DNA from: Corythucha ciliata
Lineage: Eukaryota; Arthropoda; Insecta; Hemiptera; Tingidae
DNA length: 64,000 bases
Direction of reading: 5' to 3'
Assembly: GCA_038030265.1 (NCBI GenBank)
Contig: CM075937.1
Coordinates: forward strand, 9,672,001-9,736,000
Numbering within the stretch: the stretch's first letter is position 1; every line of letters starts with the position of its first letter. The notes beneath the pieces are model-generated. The model had not been told where the DNA came from. It did no database searches and was given only the letters and a program-made list of their open reading frames with translations. The translations under genes and the position numbers were made by a program. Positions 12,376-23,015 of the stretch are shown one piece after another.

Positions 12376-12994
12376 CAATGTTGGCGTAAAAGCGCCAAGA
12401 GCAAAGAGCTCGAAGCTCGAACAGCTCAGGAGCTCGAGTAAGACTAAACAGGCTTTTTTGGTTGCATCAATCGGCTACGGGATTGGATTTTGAATTGAGT
12501 CATGTTCAAGCAAAATTTGCTTTTTGGGGGGGTCAATCCTGTGCAATGTTCCTTTTGAGAGAGGCGGTCTCATAAAATTGTGTTCTGTGAGTGCCAAATC
12601 CACTAAAATTTATGTTTTGAAAAAGCGAAACTTGCAAAATTTATTTATTCAAGTGGCAAATCCGCTTTATTGAGTTTGAAACCTACCGATTACGCAAACA
12701 AGACAATGAAAATGAAAAAGGTGACACAGGAAGCCATCTATTTCGTCTCCGCTCGAATGAAGAATCGTGCCGTCATTTTTCTTCTGTAGGTTTCTGAGTT
12801 GAAATTATCATGTTTTATTTCATTTTTTGAACCCCAAACAAGATTCTACGGATAAACTGGCAGATTCCATCAGAAGCTCTTGGGGTACACTGATGACCAT
12901 GGGATGGTCACCCCAAGACATCGCGCGGCTTTTGGACTTGACAGACTACCCTCAACCCGTGGTTACGGAACATCTGACAAGTCTGGCCATTTAG
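12376..12994 (+). CDS. Candidate last four exons of an unidentified gene
   Basis: A phase-consistent model joins 12376-12437 (5' limit unresolved), 12511-12586, 12654-12789 and 12843-12994, ending in TAG. The introns are 73, 67 and 53 bp and all are GT-AG. Donors are GTAAGA, GTGAGT and GTTTCT (after TAG); two acceptors end TTCAAG and the last ends AACAAG. The joined frame gives about 141 residues, and intron phases 2, 0 and 1 fit without a stop. The C-terminus reads SIRSSWGTLMTMGWSPQDIA, then a hydrophilic tail. I recognise no family. Caution: other frames are also open across exons 3 and 4, and an in-frame TAA at 12373 lies just before the first exon piece without a good acceptor. The element at 11585-12361 lies directly upstream. 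Confidence 0.38.
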
Positions 12995-14500
12995 TCCCCC
13001 CTTAATACGTTACTTCACCTTCATCATTAATAGCTTCCACCGGCAATTGGCGTCGTTACGACGCGCGGCGACTCAAAACATCCACACAAACCCCTTTTGT
13101 ACTGATGCCTATACACAAAAGAGTGTAAAAAGAAGCGGAAGGGCGCAAAGACGGAACAGGCGTGGCCAAGATATCTTTTATACGCGTAGTCTGGAAGGTT
13201 GAAAAACGTCTATAACATGTGCGTTTAAATGAAGGTTTGACCCTCCTCCCTCCCTTCCCTTCCATCGTGAAATAACGTACAAGCAACTTCCGTTCCATTA
13301 GTTTCCCTGGAGTTAATAATAATTATATACGATTCCTATTAGTTGATCATGGTAATTTGTTTAAACGGTCAGAAACTGATGGTATACTCTTTTTAAAACT
13401 CGATAAATCATTCGAAAGAAACGGTAGCCATTACTGGGAAAATAAGGGAACACGATATGTTTATTCCCTGGCTCTTAAAACGATCGACATACATTCCATC
13501 CCTCTTTACCCCTTCTCCGACAAGCTATTTTTCCAGCTATTTTCTCCGAAAAAAAAGAGCAGTTTGCTGATCATGTTGACAAACCCTATGGAAAACGTTA
13601 AAAAAGTGTACCCTTACACCCCTCCCTCTTCCCGTCCTATTTAAAACAATTTTCTATGCAAAGCGACAATCACGCGTAACTTAATCATATATACTCATCC
13701 CCTTTTTTTTTCGCTTCTTTTTCATAAGGGAACCGCACTTCTTGAATTGTCAGAGCTGCATAATAAGCCTAACTAAGTTCCCTTTGTACCACATGAGATT
13801 CCCCAGGTATGAAGGCCCATCCCGACTTTTGAAAGAGGGCCCCCTTATACAATAAAAAAAACAGGGAGGGTCCGACTATTTTGCATGGGAAGGGGTTAAG
13901 AGGGTTTTGTGTGTGCTGGCATGTGTTAGAAAATGTTGGAAAAGACAGTAGACTATATAGGGAAGAAGAAGTGGTGGTGGTGACGTAGTCAAGGGGAAGG
14001 AGGGGTGTCCTGGTGATTTGTGGCATTTTTTTTCCACGCACCAACTCCGCATCTGCATACATGCAGATGAGCCGTCGGGTATATGGTGCGGAAAGTGAGG
14101 GTTGTCCTTCCTACTCCTATAGCGCTCTTAATGGCACATCACGCCCAGGTTCAGGGAAAGGGGTGAAGACTGTAATGTACAGTTGTGGGGTCGGGGTGAA
14201 GAGGGGTGCACACATTCTTCCGTAAAAGAGGGATGTTTTCTACTTTTTTTTTTTTTTTTATTTCACTTTTGTTGTGAAACTAACACACATGTCCCCAGGA
14301 GAGGGAGGAGAAAAAAAGTCAACGCGTGCTCACCCTTTTCACTTTTTTTTACCCACTTGATTTAATCAATTGTAGTCGTTTAACGACTGGATTTAGGCAA
14401 TTTAATTTTACTAATTCAATGAAAAATGATAAAATTCTTGCTTCTCGCTAAGCTGGTAATAACAGTGTTAAATATGCCAAAGGATCGATAAATGTACAAG
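12995..14500. other. Unique sequence, no recognised gene
   Basis: Mixed-composition DNA with T, A and G runs. A 95-codon plus-strand open frame (13357-13644) and shorter ones on the minus strand show no domain, no splice context and no known relative that I can name. A near-palindrome, CATCTGCATACATGCAGATG, lies at about 14050-14069. No canonical AATAAA is evident soon after the stop codon at 12994. Confidence 0.5.
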
Positions 14501-14587
14501 GATTAGCAACAGAAAAACAATATACAATTTGTATTATTCAAAAACACAAGATTCTTGTTTTAAAACCCATAACACTGCTCTCCACAA

Positions 14588-14808
14588 AAATCATGGACCA
14601 CCATCCCCCTCTACCTCATGATCGGAAAAATTAGACTTCTTAATGCAGTCTGCATGGACGAAGCGACTCCCAAGCGTGTCCTTAATAACGTAGATCGCTG
14701 GACTGACACATTCTTCGATTTCACCCTCTGTCCATCCAGGCTGACCTCCCTGATCCAAACCTTTTTCTTTCAAGCTGAACGAAAGGATTGCACCATGTGT
14801 CCAGTCAT
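14588..14808 (-). CDS. Unidentified open frame, possible gene or TE fragment
   Basis: A minus-strand frame opens after a stop near 14810 and reads to a stop near 14588. It gives about 73 residues of non-repetitive, protein-like composition, including the piece CVSPAIYVIKDTLGSRF and an acidic C-terminus. No standard ATG begins it, so if coding it would be an exon or fragment. It abuts the palindrome array and lies 0.35 kb from a gypsy-like reverse-transcriptase remnant, so it may derive from a mobile element. I recognise no family. Confidence 0.25.
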
Positions 14809-15034
14809 TTCAAGAAATGACCTGAGTGAGTTGGGTCGGCATTTCAAGAAATGACCTGAGTGAGTTGGGTCGGCATTTCAGGAAATGACCAGCGTGACTC
14901 GGCCACAAAGTGTAATCCTCGTGTATTTCATGAAGTGCCCAGAGTCAGGATGCATTTCATGAAATGACCGGAATTCCTGGTCAGATAGCGTTCTAACCTC
15001 ACTGTTACATCAAGAGGGCGCATTTCATGAAATG
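14806..15034. repeat. Array of six palindromes CATTTCAWGAAATG, partly 34-bp tandem
   Basis: Six copies of a 14-bp (near-)palindrome lie at 14806, 14840, 14874, 14924, 14953 and 15021. The first three are in exact 34-bp tandem units whose spacer reads TGAGTGAGTTGGGTCGG. The later copies keep the palindrome but have different spacers; those at 14953 and 15021 are perfectly self-complementary (CATTTCATGAAATG). Each contains TTCnnGAA, the tail-to-tail form of a heat-shock element half-site pair. Whether any factor binds is unknown. No tandem repeat of this type occurs elsewhere in the window. Confidence 0.85.
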
Positions 15035-15135
15035 CCAAATTACGGCACATGACCACGACATACACACCGGAAACGATACAGTAGGTTCTAGGCCACGAGA
15101 CCTGAGCTTGTGTCCCAGAAAAACTAGCTCAGGAA

Positions 15136-15398
15136 CTATGAGAACAGTTTTATTTTTGTTAGCTCGCGTACTTGATGTTCCTGAAGGCGACGTAAGACCA
15201 ATTCCGTTCGCTCAATACAAAAATCCCTGGACTCGCCAAAAACCAGGATATCGTCTAAATGGGCCCGAACTCCCGGAATATCCTTGAGCAAAGCGTCCAT
15301 CACCGACTGAAATAAAGATGGCGCGTTACAGAGGCCGAATAATAATTTCTTACTTTTGAAAAGGCCGAGATGTGTGTTCAGCGTCAATAGGTGCTCAG
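15136..15398 (-). pseudogene. Ty3/gypsy-like reverse transcriptase fragment
   Basis: The minus-strand frame translates to the central part of a Ty3/gypsy-type reverse transcriptase: an NTHLGLF-like segment, then LLFGLCNAPSLFQ, IPGV and HLDDILVFGE. The family's catalytic Y-x-D-D box is present as HLDD; both aspartates are kept, but the first position is His and not the usual Tyr. The fragment covers only about 85 residues of the domain and stops at 15136; no protease, RNase H, integrase or LTR is seen. Its 5' end coincides with the GC-rich edge motif at 15400 that precedes the satellite. It is a dead remnant of an endogenous retroelement. Confidence 0.85.
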
Positions 15399-15399
15399 A

Positions 15400-15436
15400 A
15401 TCACTGGCGGCCCTACACTTATCGGGGCCCGGGGCT
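15400..15436 (+). repeat. GC-rich array-edge motif, copy 1
   Basis: TCACTGGCGGCCCTACAC followed by TTATCGGGGCCCGGGGC marks the left edge of the plus-orientation satellite starting about 15440. Related sequences mark the left edges of plus blocks at 35894 and 62631. This looks like a shared terminal or internal feature of a repeat family. Confidence 0.7.
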
Positions 15437-15439
15437 GAA

Positions 15440-17330
15440 ATGTTCAAGAGGCCCCTAAAAGTCTCTAATTATACATTCCTAATAATAAACCTCTATTGGT
15501 AACCGCTAAGGCCTTTTCCTAATTGTAGCCGAGGCCTTTTTCTTATTTTAGGCAAATCACCGCTATTTCCACAACCTATCCGCCAAACAGCGCTTATGCC
15601 AAGTTTAAGCCGCCAATAAGCGCTTTTGGTCAACTTTTCCAGCAAATTAGCGCTTTTCACCGCAATTTAGCGCAAATTAGCCACGGATTAGTGGGTAATC
15701 CCCCCCCCCCACCTTATAGGCATGAACACGCGTTTTTTCTCAACTTTAGCAGCAAAGTAGCTTTTTTATCCTGTGAGTGTGAATCAGCGATGTTTCCCAA
15801 CTTTTTCTCGAGTTGGCGTTTTCCACAATTTTAGCCGTAACTTAGCGATTTTTCCTTGCAGGGACCAGGGCATTAACACTTTATTTTGTTTGAGCTGAAA
15901 ATTAGCGTTTTACTCAATATTAGCCGCAAAATAGCGGTTTTTTCCTCATGTTAACGACAAATTAGCATTTTTATGTTCACCATAACTCTACGAATTAGCG
16001 ATTTTTTCTCAATTTTATCCGCGAATTTGCGGGTTTTTCACCCATAGCCATAATATTGGCGCTTTTTCTCAATTTTAACCTCAAAGTTGACCGAGGAAGC
16101 CACGAATTTTCTCAATTTTAGCCATGAATTAGTGATTTCCCTATATTTCAGCCGTAGTAGCGTTTCTAACCCGTAAGTTAGCGAATTTTGTTCATTTTAA
16201 CCAGCGTTTTCCAATATTTTAAGTGCAAATTGGCCATTTTTCCATTGCTTTTTTTTCAATTCATGCTGAAAATTAATCTTTCTCTTAATTTTAGCAAAAT
16301 AATTACTGATTTTCTCAAAATTAGCAGCAAATTAGCGGGTTCTTCTCCATTTTAGCACCGCATTAGCATTTTTTAAAATTTTAATTATGGATTAGCGCTT
16401 CTTCTTAGTTCTAGCCGTGAATCAGTGTTTTTTTTTTTACTTTACTAATTACCACTTTTTCTCAGTTTGAGTTGAAAATTTGTGTTTTTCTCAATGCTAG
16501 CTGCCCTAATTAATGGATTTTTTCAATTTTAGCCACGTTGTTTTTTAGATTTTAGCCCCACATAAGCAATTTTTTTCTACTTTCTGCTATGGTTTAGCGC
16601 TCGAATCTTTCAGAAGCTATACGCATTTTTGCGTTTTCTCAATTACAGCCGCGAATTAGTGATTTTCTTCATTTTCATATTCGCGAATTAACGTTTTTCC
16701 TCACCTGGAATTAGTGAATTTTCTCCATTTCAGCTGTGAAATAGCGTTTTCTGATAATTTTGCAGTGAATTAGCATATCTTTTCGCCATTTCAGTTGTGA
16801 ATTTGCCATTTTGGCCCCATTTTAATCCGAATTAGCGTTGTTTTTGTTAATATTCGCCGAGATGTTTTTTTTTTTTTTTTTTTTTTTTACTTGTACAGCC
16901 TTGAATTAGTAGCGTTTATTCTCAATTATAGCCGCGGGTTTGGCCCAAAAACAACACTTATGCATTGATTTCTACATTTTATCCGCAGAGTGGCCGCCAT
17001 ATACAGCGAATCCACTATTTTTTCTCAATCTCTGTCTGGAAGTTGCATTGTGAGACCACAAATCAGCGCTTTTTTGCAGTTATAGCTACGAGTGTTACCA
17101 CTTTTTCACAGTTATAGCCACGAATATTAGCGCTTTTTCCTAAGTTTGTGCCGCGTAAGCCAGTTCTAAAGTGCCTATCAGTACATTAGTGCGCTTGTAA
17201 GGACCTAGCGAAACTGGAGACGGTCTATTTTCTCTATTTTATCTATGAATTTTCCTCAAGAAGGCGCAAATTTCTGTATTTCAGCCACCAGAATAGCACT
17301 CTCGGGGGCTCAATCGGATAGTCAGCCCAC
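15440..17330 (+). repeat. Degenerate 30-bp satellite, plus orientation, block 3
   Basis: Plus-orientation units with a poly-C interruption at about 15700 and a long T-run at about 16865. Near its right end are two non-satellite modules: GGAAGTTGCATTGTGAGACC (about 17039) and CATTAGTGCGCTTGTAAGG followed by ACCTAGCGAAACTGG (about 17184). These recur elsewhere in the window. No gene. Confidence 0.9.
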
Positions 17331-17632
17331 ACTCTTTGCTGATATCACTTGTAACGTTATATTCTCCAGGTCGGATGTAGTCTGAAATTCGTAGGAAGGA
17401 GCCAAATTGCTGTCCAACCTTTTCACATGAATAAACCCAAAAATCCTCGTTTTTCCTTATTTAAGCTTTTCGGGGCCCTCGCCTGTCAGGGGGCCCGGGG
17501 AGGTCCGCCCCCCTCGCCCCTACCACGGTCCGCTACTGCTGAGAATCTTCATGAACTTCCAACTGCAATTACGCCGACGTCAAATCAATTTTGGAGAAGT
17601 ACGTGCTGCCGTCTAAAGAAGCGAAAATATCC

Positions 17633-17805
17633 TCAGCTGTTGGAAGTGGATAATTGAACGACTTGAACGACTTTATTAAGAGTGACTTTGAAGTCGGCAC
17701 CCAGGCGTACTTTCCTTCCCTGATCCTTCGGAACGCACACCAGAGGCGTCGCCCAATAATCTGAACTTTTAACAGGAAAAATTATGTCGTCTTTAACCCA
17801 AGAAA
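17633..17805 (-). pseudogene. Gypsy-like reverse transcriptase N-terminal fragment, copy A
   Basis: The minus-strand frame contains the N-terminal fingers region typical of Ty3/gypsy reverse transcriptases: an FPVKSSDYWATPLVCVPK segment followed by KVRLGADFKVTLNKV. About 55 residues are recognisable, then the frame decays to an S/T-rich end. In the direction of translation it directly follows gag-like sequence, so the region normally between them (zinc knuckle and protease) is missing. The near-identical copy B at 22458 shares the defect, so the deletion predates the 4.8-kb duplication. Confidence 0.8.
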
Positions 17806-18190
17806 GAAGAATCACGAAGAGCATCATTTGGAAACTGACCGAAATTGCAGGCAGCTGTCATTTTCTTGATTTCCACTGAAAATTCGGCAATGCTTTCATC
17901 TTCCAGTTGAACTCGCTTGAAGTACATGCAACGTGCAAAAATTATCGACTTTTTTGGTTGGAAATCACCTATTAAAGTTGTCTTCAAATCATCGTAACTT
18001 TTTTCAAGAGGTGATTCTGGCAACAACATATTCTTTAAAGTATACCATACACGCTCGCACCGATGTTTATCAACAAAAACTGTACTTTCTTGCCTTCTTC
18101 AATTTCATATAAGTCGATAAGTCGAGACGTTCTAAATAATTCGATAACGATTCTACCTCTGCGTTGAAGTCTTTGAATTTTGGCGTATTA
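17793..18190 (-). pseudogene. Gypsy-like gag fragment, copy A
   Basis: About 130 residues in at least two frames resemble the gag of gypsy-type elements: a KVQFLLINIGASVYG segment, then after a frameshift LLPESPLEKSYDDL, a QLEDESIAEFSVEIKK stretch and a CNFG motif. This pattern (invariant hydrophobic helices, then a basic segment with C-N-F-G) is familiar from the capsid region of Ty3/gypsy elements in invertebrates. Stops and a frameshift near 18040 make it non-functional. It runs straight into the RT fragment at 17805. Confidence 0.78.
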
Positions 18191-18916
18191 TCTTACGTCC
18201 CTTTGAAAATGACTCATTTACGTGACCGCCATTAGCAAACAGTATGAACTCAATCAGCGAGGACGTGCTGTTAAAAACTGAGAGGTGACCTGCTCGACAT
18301 GACCCCCCCCTCCTCAACCCCCCACCAAAAACGCTAATAATAAATTGTCAAAAAACCCAGTTAAAAGCAACAAAACAGTGAATTTGCTCCGCGTGTATAA
18401 ATAAAACAAAAATAAAGCGTTCCATAATCAAAACATTTAATATTTCGTAATAAGAAACGCACAAATAACCGGCGGTGAAAATCAATTTAATAAAAATAAT
18501 AAAAAAAAAACTCGGCGACAATATCATCCGCCCGGAATAACGTCTATCCGTACATTGGTTGGGTCGACAAGTGGGGGGGGGGGGGCATAAAAATACGGTA
18601 GAATGAAGGAAGTCGACGCTCACTCTGAGAATACAAAACAACCTTTCTGATTATTTTCTTATTCTATAACATTGACAAAAGGCACGAGCGAGATTGTGTG
18701 TGCAGGAGGTTGGGAGGGTGGGGGAGGCGGAATAAATTTTGAGCTTTTTTTTTTAACAAACTTTGAGTTTGTTAAACCGAAGAGAAAGTCGTTGTTTTTT
18801 GCTTTAAATAAACAGGCACAAAAATTGTCGGTAAAAATCTCGAACATAAAAAAATGAAATGTGTTCAAAACTGATCATTCAATAAAAAAGACAACCCTTT
18901 CCCTCTTCTATCACAC

Positions 18917-18942
18917 ACTCTTCTCTCTCTCTCTCTCTCTCA
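18917..18942. repeat. (CT)n microsatellite, copy A
   Basis: A simple CT repeat of about 26 bases inside the duplicated island. The counterpart in copy B (about 23750-23770) has a slightly different length and an extra CACAC stretch before it. Confidence 0.85.
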
Positions 18943-19629
18943 TTCTCTTCTTTTGCATGGAAATTAAAGGGTTGACGATAATAAAGAAAGAAATAAAAAA
19001 AAGTCTCCCTTTGACATGTTAATAGGAGGACAAGGGGTGAAAAAAGGACCACGTTATACCTAAGGTGTGTGCGCCCCGTGGGAACACGGTGATTTGCATT
19101 GACTGACAACCCCGCGAAGAGGCGTCTCGTCACGTTCAATTGAGGTAGGAAACTTGCATACAATTTTCGTCTTCTTATTCTTTTGAATGAGCATTGAATA
19201 GTGCTGTTTGAAAAGGGAACTTTATTTTTAATTTTTTTATTTTTCTTATTCAAGAAGGGTTGTCACTGTAAGAAGACAATCGGTGAATTTAGTCCCATCG
19301 ATGTTCAAGTAGTCGAGCATTACAATGATGGGCTTCCTTTATTTTTACCATTAATTTGATTATTGCCTCGTTCATTTTTTGTCAATTTGTTCATACAGCA
19401 ATTTTTAAGCGCGCAAATAACGTCAGTTTGGCCAATTTTATGTCGCAAGTCATTTAAAAAACGGCGGCGGGAAGAGCGACTGTCGATCAGCTGGTAAACG
19501 TGGACAAGGCCCTTGTGTGCGGGAACAGTATATTATGGTTGAAGGACTAGAACAGTCAGTTTTTCCTTTAGTCAGAGTCATTTTCTAGGCGAGAATGGTC
19601 AGTTTAACCATTTTGATGGCTCTTGGAGC

Positions 19630-22190
19630 GTATTTGCGCTCTAAATGAATTTTAGCAGTGAATGTGGGTTTTTTATCCATTTTACCCAGAATCTAGCGCT
19701 TTTTCTTTACATGAATAAGCGCTTTTCCTCCATTTTTGCAGCGAATTAGCGTAATTACTAAAATTTATCAGTGAAGTTAGCGAAATTTTCTCATTTTTAA
19801 GACACGATTTAACGTTTTTTAAAACACGAATTAGCGCTTTTTCTCACTTTTAGACACGAAGCAGTGAACAACCTCAAGTTTTGACGCGAATTAGCCAATT
19901 TTCTAATTTCAGCAGGAAATTAGCGCTTTATCTAAATTTTACCAGTAAACTGTAGCTTTTTCGCTCTTTTTGCATTAAAATGTTGGTGAATTTTCTTAAT
20001 TTTAAGACGTGATTTAACGATTTTATTCTCCTCTCCAACTTTTTTATTAAAATATTTCCCGTGCCTTAGCGCTTCTTTTTAAAAGCCGCAAATTAGCCCT
20101 TTTCCTCACTTTTAGCCACAAATTAGCGCTTTTTCTCACTTTTAAACATGAAGTAGCGAACAAAACTTCAATAATCTGACTTGCATTAGCACATTTTTTT
20201 CACTATTAGCCGTGAGCAGCGAGTTTTTATGATTATAAAAATGTGTATCAAGTGCTTTTAATACATTTTAGCGCTGAACTGTCTGTATATACATATAGTC
20301 TACTCCGTGATTTAGCACTGCGCGAATTAGCGATTTGTCTCCTCGGAAAAAGCGCATTTTCTAAAATTTAGCCGTGAATCCTAAATTGACTCTATCGTGG
20401 TATTTTTCGATTTCATTCACGAACTAGCGGGTTTTTTAGAACATTTGCCGCGGAGTGTGGCGCTATTTCTTAATTTCATGGATTGAAATCAGCGCTTTCC
20501 CTCAATCTAACCAGCGATTTTGAGCTTTTTCTTAATTTGTTTGCCATAAATTAGCGCTTTTTCGACTTTGAAACATTATTTAGTGCCTTGAAGGTATATA
20601 CCTTCAAAAAACGTCAATTCTGCGAATTCGCGGTATTTCTCAATGTGTCCCGTGGATTATTATCGCTTTTAAACAATTTTTCCCGTGAATTAGCACCATT
20701 TTCTTAATTTTACAGGCCGGAATAAGCGCTTTTTCTCAATTTAGTCTCAAACTATCGAAACAGTCTCAATTTTCGACGTAAAGTAGCGCGAATCAACCAC
20801 AATTTAGCCAATTTTCCACCTTTCAACAGTGAATTACCGCTTTTCCTCACTTTTATGCGTGAAGTCAGCGAATTTCCTCAGTTTTATACGCGATTTAACT
20901 TTTTTTTTTTTTTGGAAACAAATTTGTGCAGTGAGTAATCGAATTTTCTCAATTTTAGCCATGAATTAGTGATTTCCCTATAATTTCAGCCGTAGTAGCG
21001 TTTCTAACCCGTAAGTTAGCGAATTCTGTTCATTTTAACCAGCGTTTTCCAATATTTTAAGTGCAAATTGGCCATTTTTCCATTGCTTTTTTTTCAATTC
21101 ATGCTGAAAATTAATCTTTCTCTTAATTTTAGCAAAATAATTACTGATTTTCTCAAAATTAGCAGCAAATTAGCGGGTTCTTCTCCATTTTAGCACCGCA
21201 TTAGCATTTTTTAAATTTTTATTATGGATTAGCGCTTCTTCTCAGTTCTAGCCGTGAATCCGTGTTTTTTTTTTTACTTTACTAATTACCACTTTTTCTC
21301 AGTTTGAGTTGAAAATTTGTGTTTTTCTCAATGCTAGCTGCCCTAATTAATGGATTTTTTCAATTTTAGCCACGTTGTTTTTTAGATTTTAGCCCCACAT
21401 AAGCAATTTTTTTCTACTTTCTGCTATGGTTTAGCGCTCGAATCTTTCAGAAGCTATACGCATTTTTGCGTTTTCTCAATTACAGCCGCGAATTAGTGAT
21501 TTTCTTCATTTTCATATTCGCGAATTAACGTTTTTCCTCACCTGGAATTAGTGAATTTTCTCCATTTCAGCTGTGAAATAGCGTTTTCTGATAATTTTGC
21601 AGTGAATTAGCATATCTTTTCGCCATTTCAGTTGTGAATTTGCCATTTTGGCCCCATTTTAATCCGAATTAGCGTTGTTTTTGTTAATATTCGCCGAGAT
21701 GTTTTTTTTTTTTTTTTTTTTTTTTACTTGTACAGCCTTGAATTAGTAGCGTTTATTCTCAATTATAGCCGCGGGTTTGGCCCAAAAACAACACTTATGC
21801 ATTGATTTCTACATTTTATCCGCAGAGTGGCCGCCATATACTGCGAATCCACTATTTTTTCTCAATCTCTGTCTGGAAGTTGCATTGTGAGACCACAAAT
21901 CAGCGCTTTTTTGCAGTTATAGCTACGAGTGTTACCACTTTTTCACAGTTATAGCCACGAATATTAGCGCTTTTTCCTAAGTTTGTGCCGCGTAAGCCAG
22001 TTCTAAAGTGCCTATCAGTACATTAGTGCGCTTGTAAGGACCTAGCGAAACTGGGGACGGTCTATTTTCTCTATTTTATCTATGAATTTTCCTCAAGAAG
22101 GCGCAAATTTCTGTATTTCAGCCACCAGAATAGCACTCTCGGGGGCTCAATCGAATAGTCAGCCCACACTCTTTGCTGATATCACTTGTA
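19630..22190 (+). repeat. Degenerate 30-bp satellite, plus orientation, block 4 (spans duplication junction)
   Basis: Continuous plus-oriented units crossing the junction between copies A and B of the 4.8-kb duplication at 20940. It contains a 20-bp perfect palindrome at 20588 and the same two non-satellite modules as block 3, at about 21875 and 22019. No gene. Confidence 0.9.
20588..20607. repeat. 20-bp perfect palindrome in satellite, copy A
   Basis: TTGAAGGTATATACCTTCAA is exactly self-complementary. The same sequence is at 25463-25482 in copy B. It is not part of the 30-bp consensus. Confidence 0.9.
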
Positions 22191-22457
22191 ACAGGTCGGA
22201 TGTAGTCTGAAATTCGTAGGAAGGAGCCAAATTGCTGTCCAACCTTTTCACATGAATAAACCCAAAAATCCTCGTTTTTCCTTATTTAAGCTTTTCGGGG
22301 CCCTCGCCTGTCAGGGGGCCCGGGGAGGTCCGCCCCCCTCGCCCCTACCACGGTACGCTACTGCTGAGAATCTTCATGAACTTACAACTGCAATTACGCC
22401 CACGTCAAATCAATTTTGGAGAAGTACGTGCTGCCGTCTAAAGAAGCGAAAATATCC

Positions 22458-22630
22458 TCAGCTGTTGGAAGTGGATAATTGAACGACTTGAACGACTTTA
22501 TTAAGAGTGACTTTGAAGTCGGCACCCAGGTGTACTTTCCTTCCCTGATCCTTCGGAACGCACACCAGAGGCGTCGCCCAATAATCTGAACTTTTAACAG
22601 GAAAAATTATGTCGTCTTTAACCCAAGAAA
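22458..22630 (-). pseudogene. Gypsy-like reverse transcriptase N-terminal fragment, copy B
   Basis: Duplicate of 17633-17805. One visible substitution changes KVRLG to KVHLG. The missing protease and downstream RT are the same as in copy A, so the copies were made after the retroelement had decayed. Confidence 0.8.
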
Positions 22631-23015
22631 GAAGAATCACGAAGAGCATCATTTGGAAACTGACCGAAATTGCAGGCAGCTGTCATTTTCTTGATTTCCA
22701 CTGAAAATTCGGCAATGCTTTCGTCTTCCAGTTGAACTCGCTTGAAGTACATGCAACGTGCGAAAATTATCGACTTTTTTGGTTGGAAATGACCTATTAA
22801 AGTTGTCTTCAAATCATCGTAACTTTTTTCAAGAGGTGATTCTGGCAACAAAATATTCTTTAAAGTATACCATACACGCTCGCACCGATGTTTATCAACA
22901 AAAACTGTACTTTCTTGCCTTCTTCAATTTCATATAAGTCGATAAGTCGAGACGTTCTAAATAATTCGATAACGATTCTACCTCTGCGTTGAAGTCTTTG
23001 AATTTCGGCGTATTA
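22618..23015 (-). pseudogene. Gypsy-like gag fragment, copy B
   Basis: Duplicate of 17793-18190 with a handful of substitutions (for example IGD to IGH). It carries the same frameshift and the same fusion to RT sequence. Non-functional retroelement remnant. Confidence 0.78.

Larger units (their letters stand above)
17395..19625. other. Island between satellite blocks (copy A): retroelement remnants plus unique DNA
   Basis: It starts with GC-rich sequence (GGGGGCCCGGGGAGG and a C-rich tract, 17490-17525), then gag/RT remnants on the minus strand to about 18190. About 1.3 kb of AT-rich unique DNA follows, with a poly-G run at 18575, a CT microsatellite at 18917-18942 and a hairpin TTAACAAACT/AGTTTGTTAA near 18755. 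A 124-codon minus-strand frame (18879-19253) is partly built from the CT microsatellite and poly-T and has no recognised domain. Confidence 0.7.
16103..20939. repeat. 4.8-kb tandem duplication, copy A
   Basis: Copy A of a head-to-tail duplication; copy B runs 20940-25814. Each copy holds about 1.2 kb of plus satellite, a 2.2-kb island with gag and RT remnants and other unique sequence, then about 1.3 kb of plus satellite. CGAATTTTCTCAATTTTA sits at the start of A, at the A/B junction and at the end of B. The duplication therefore probably arose by unequal exchange or template switching between satellite units. Confidence 0.93.
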
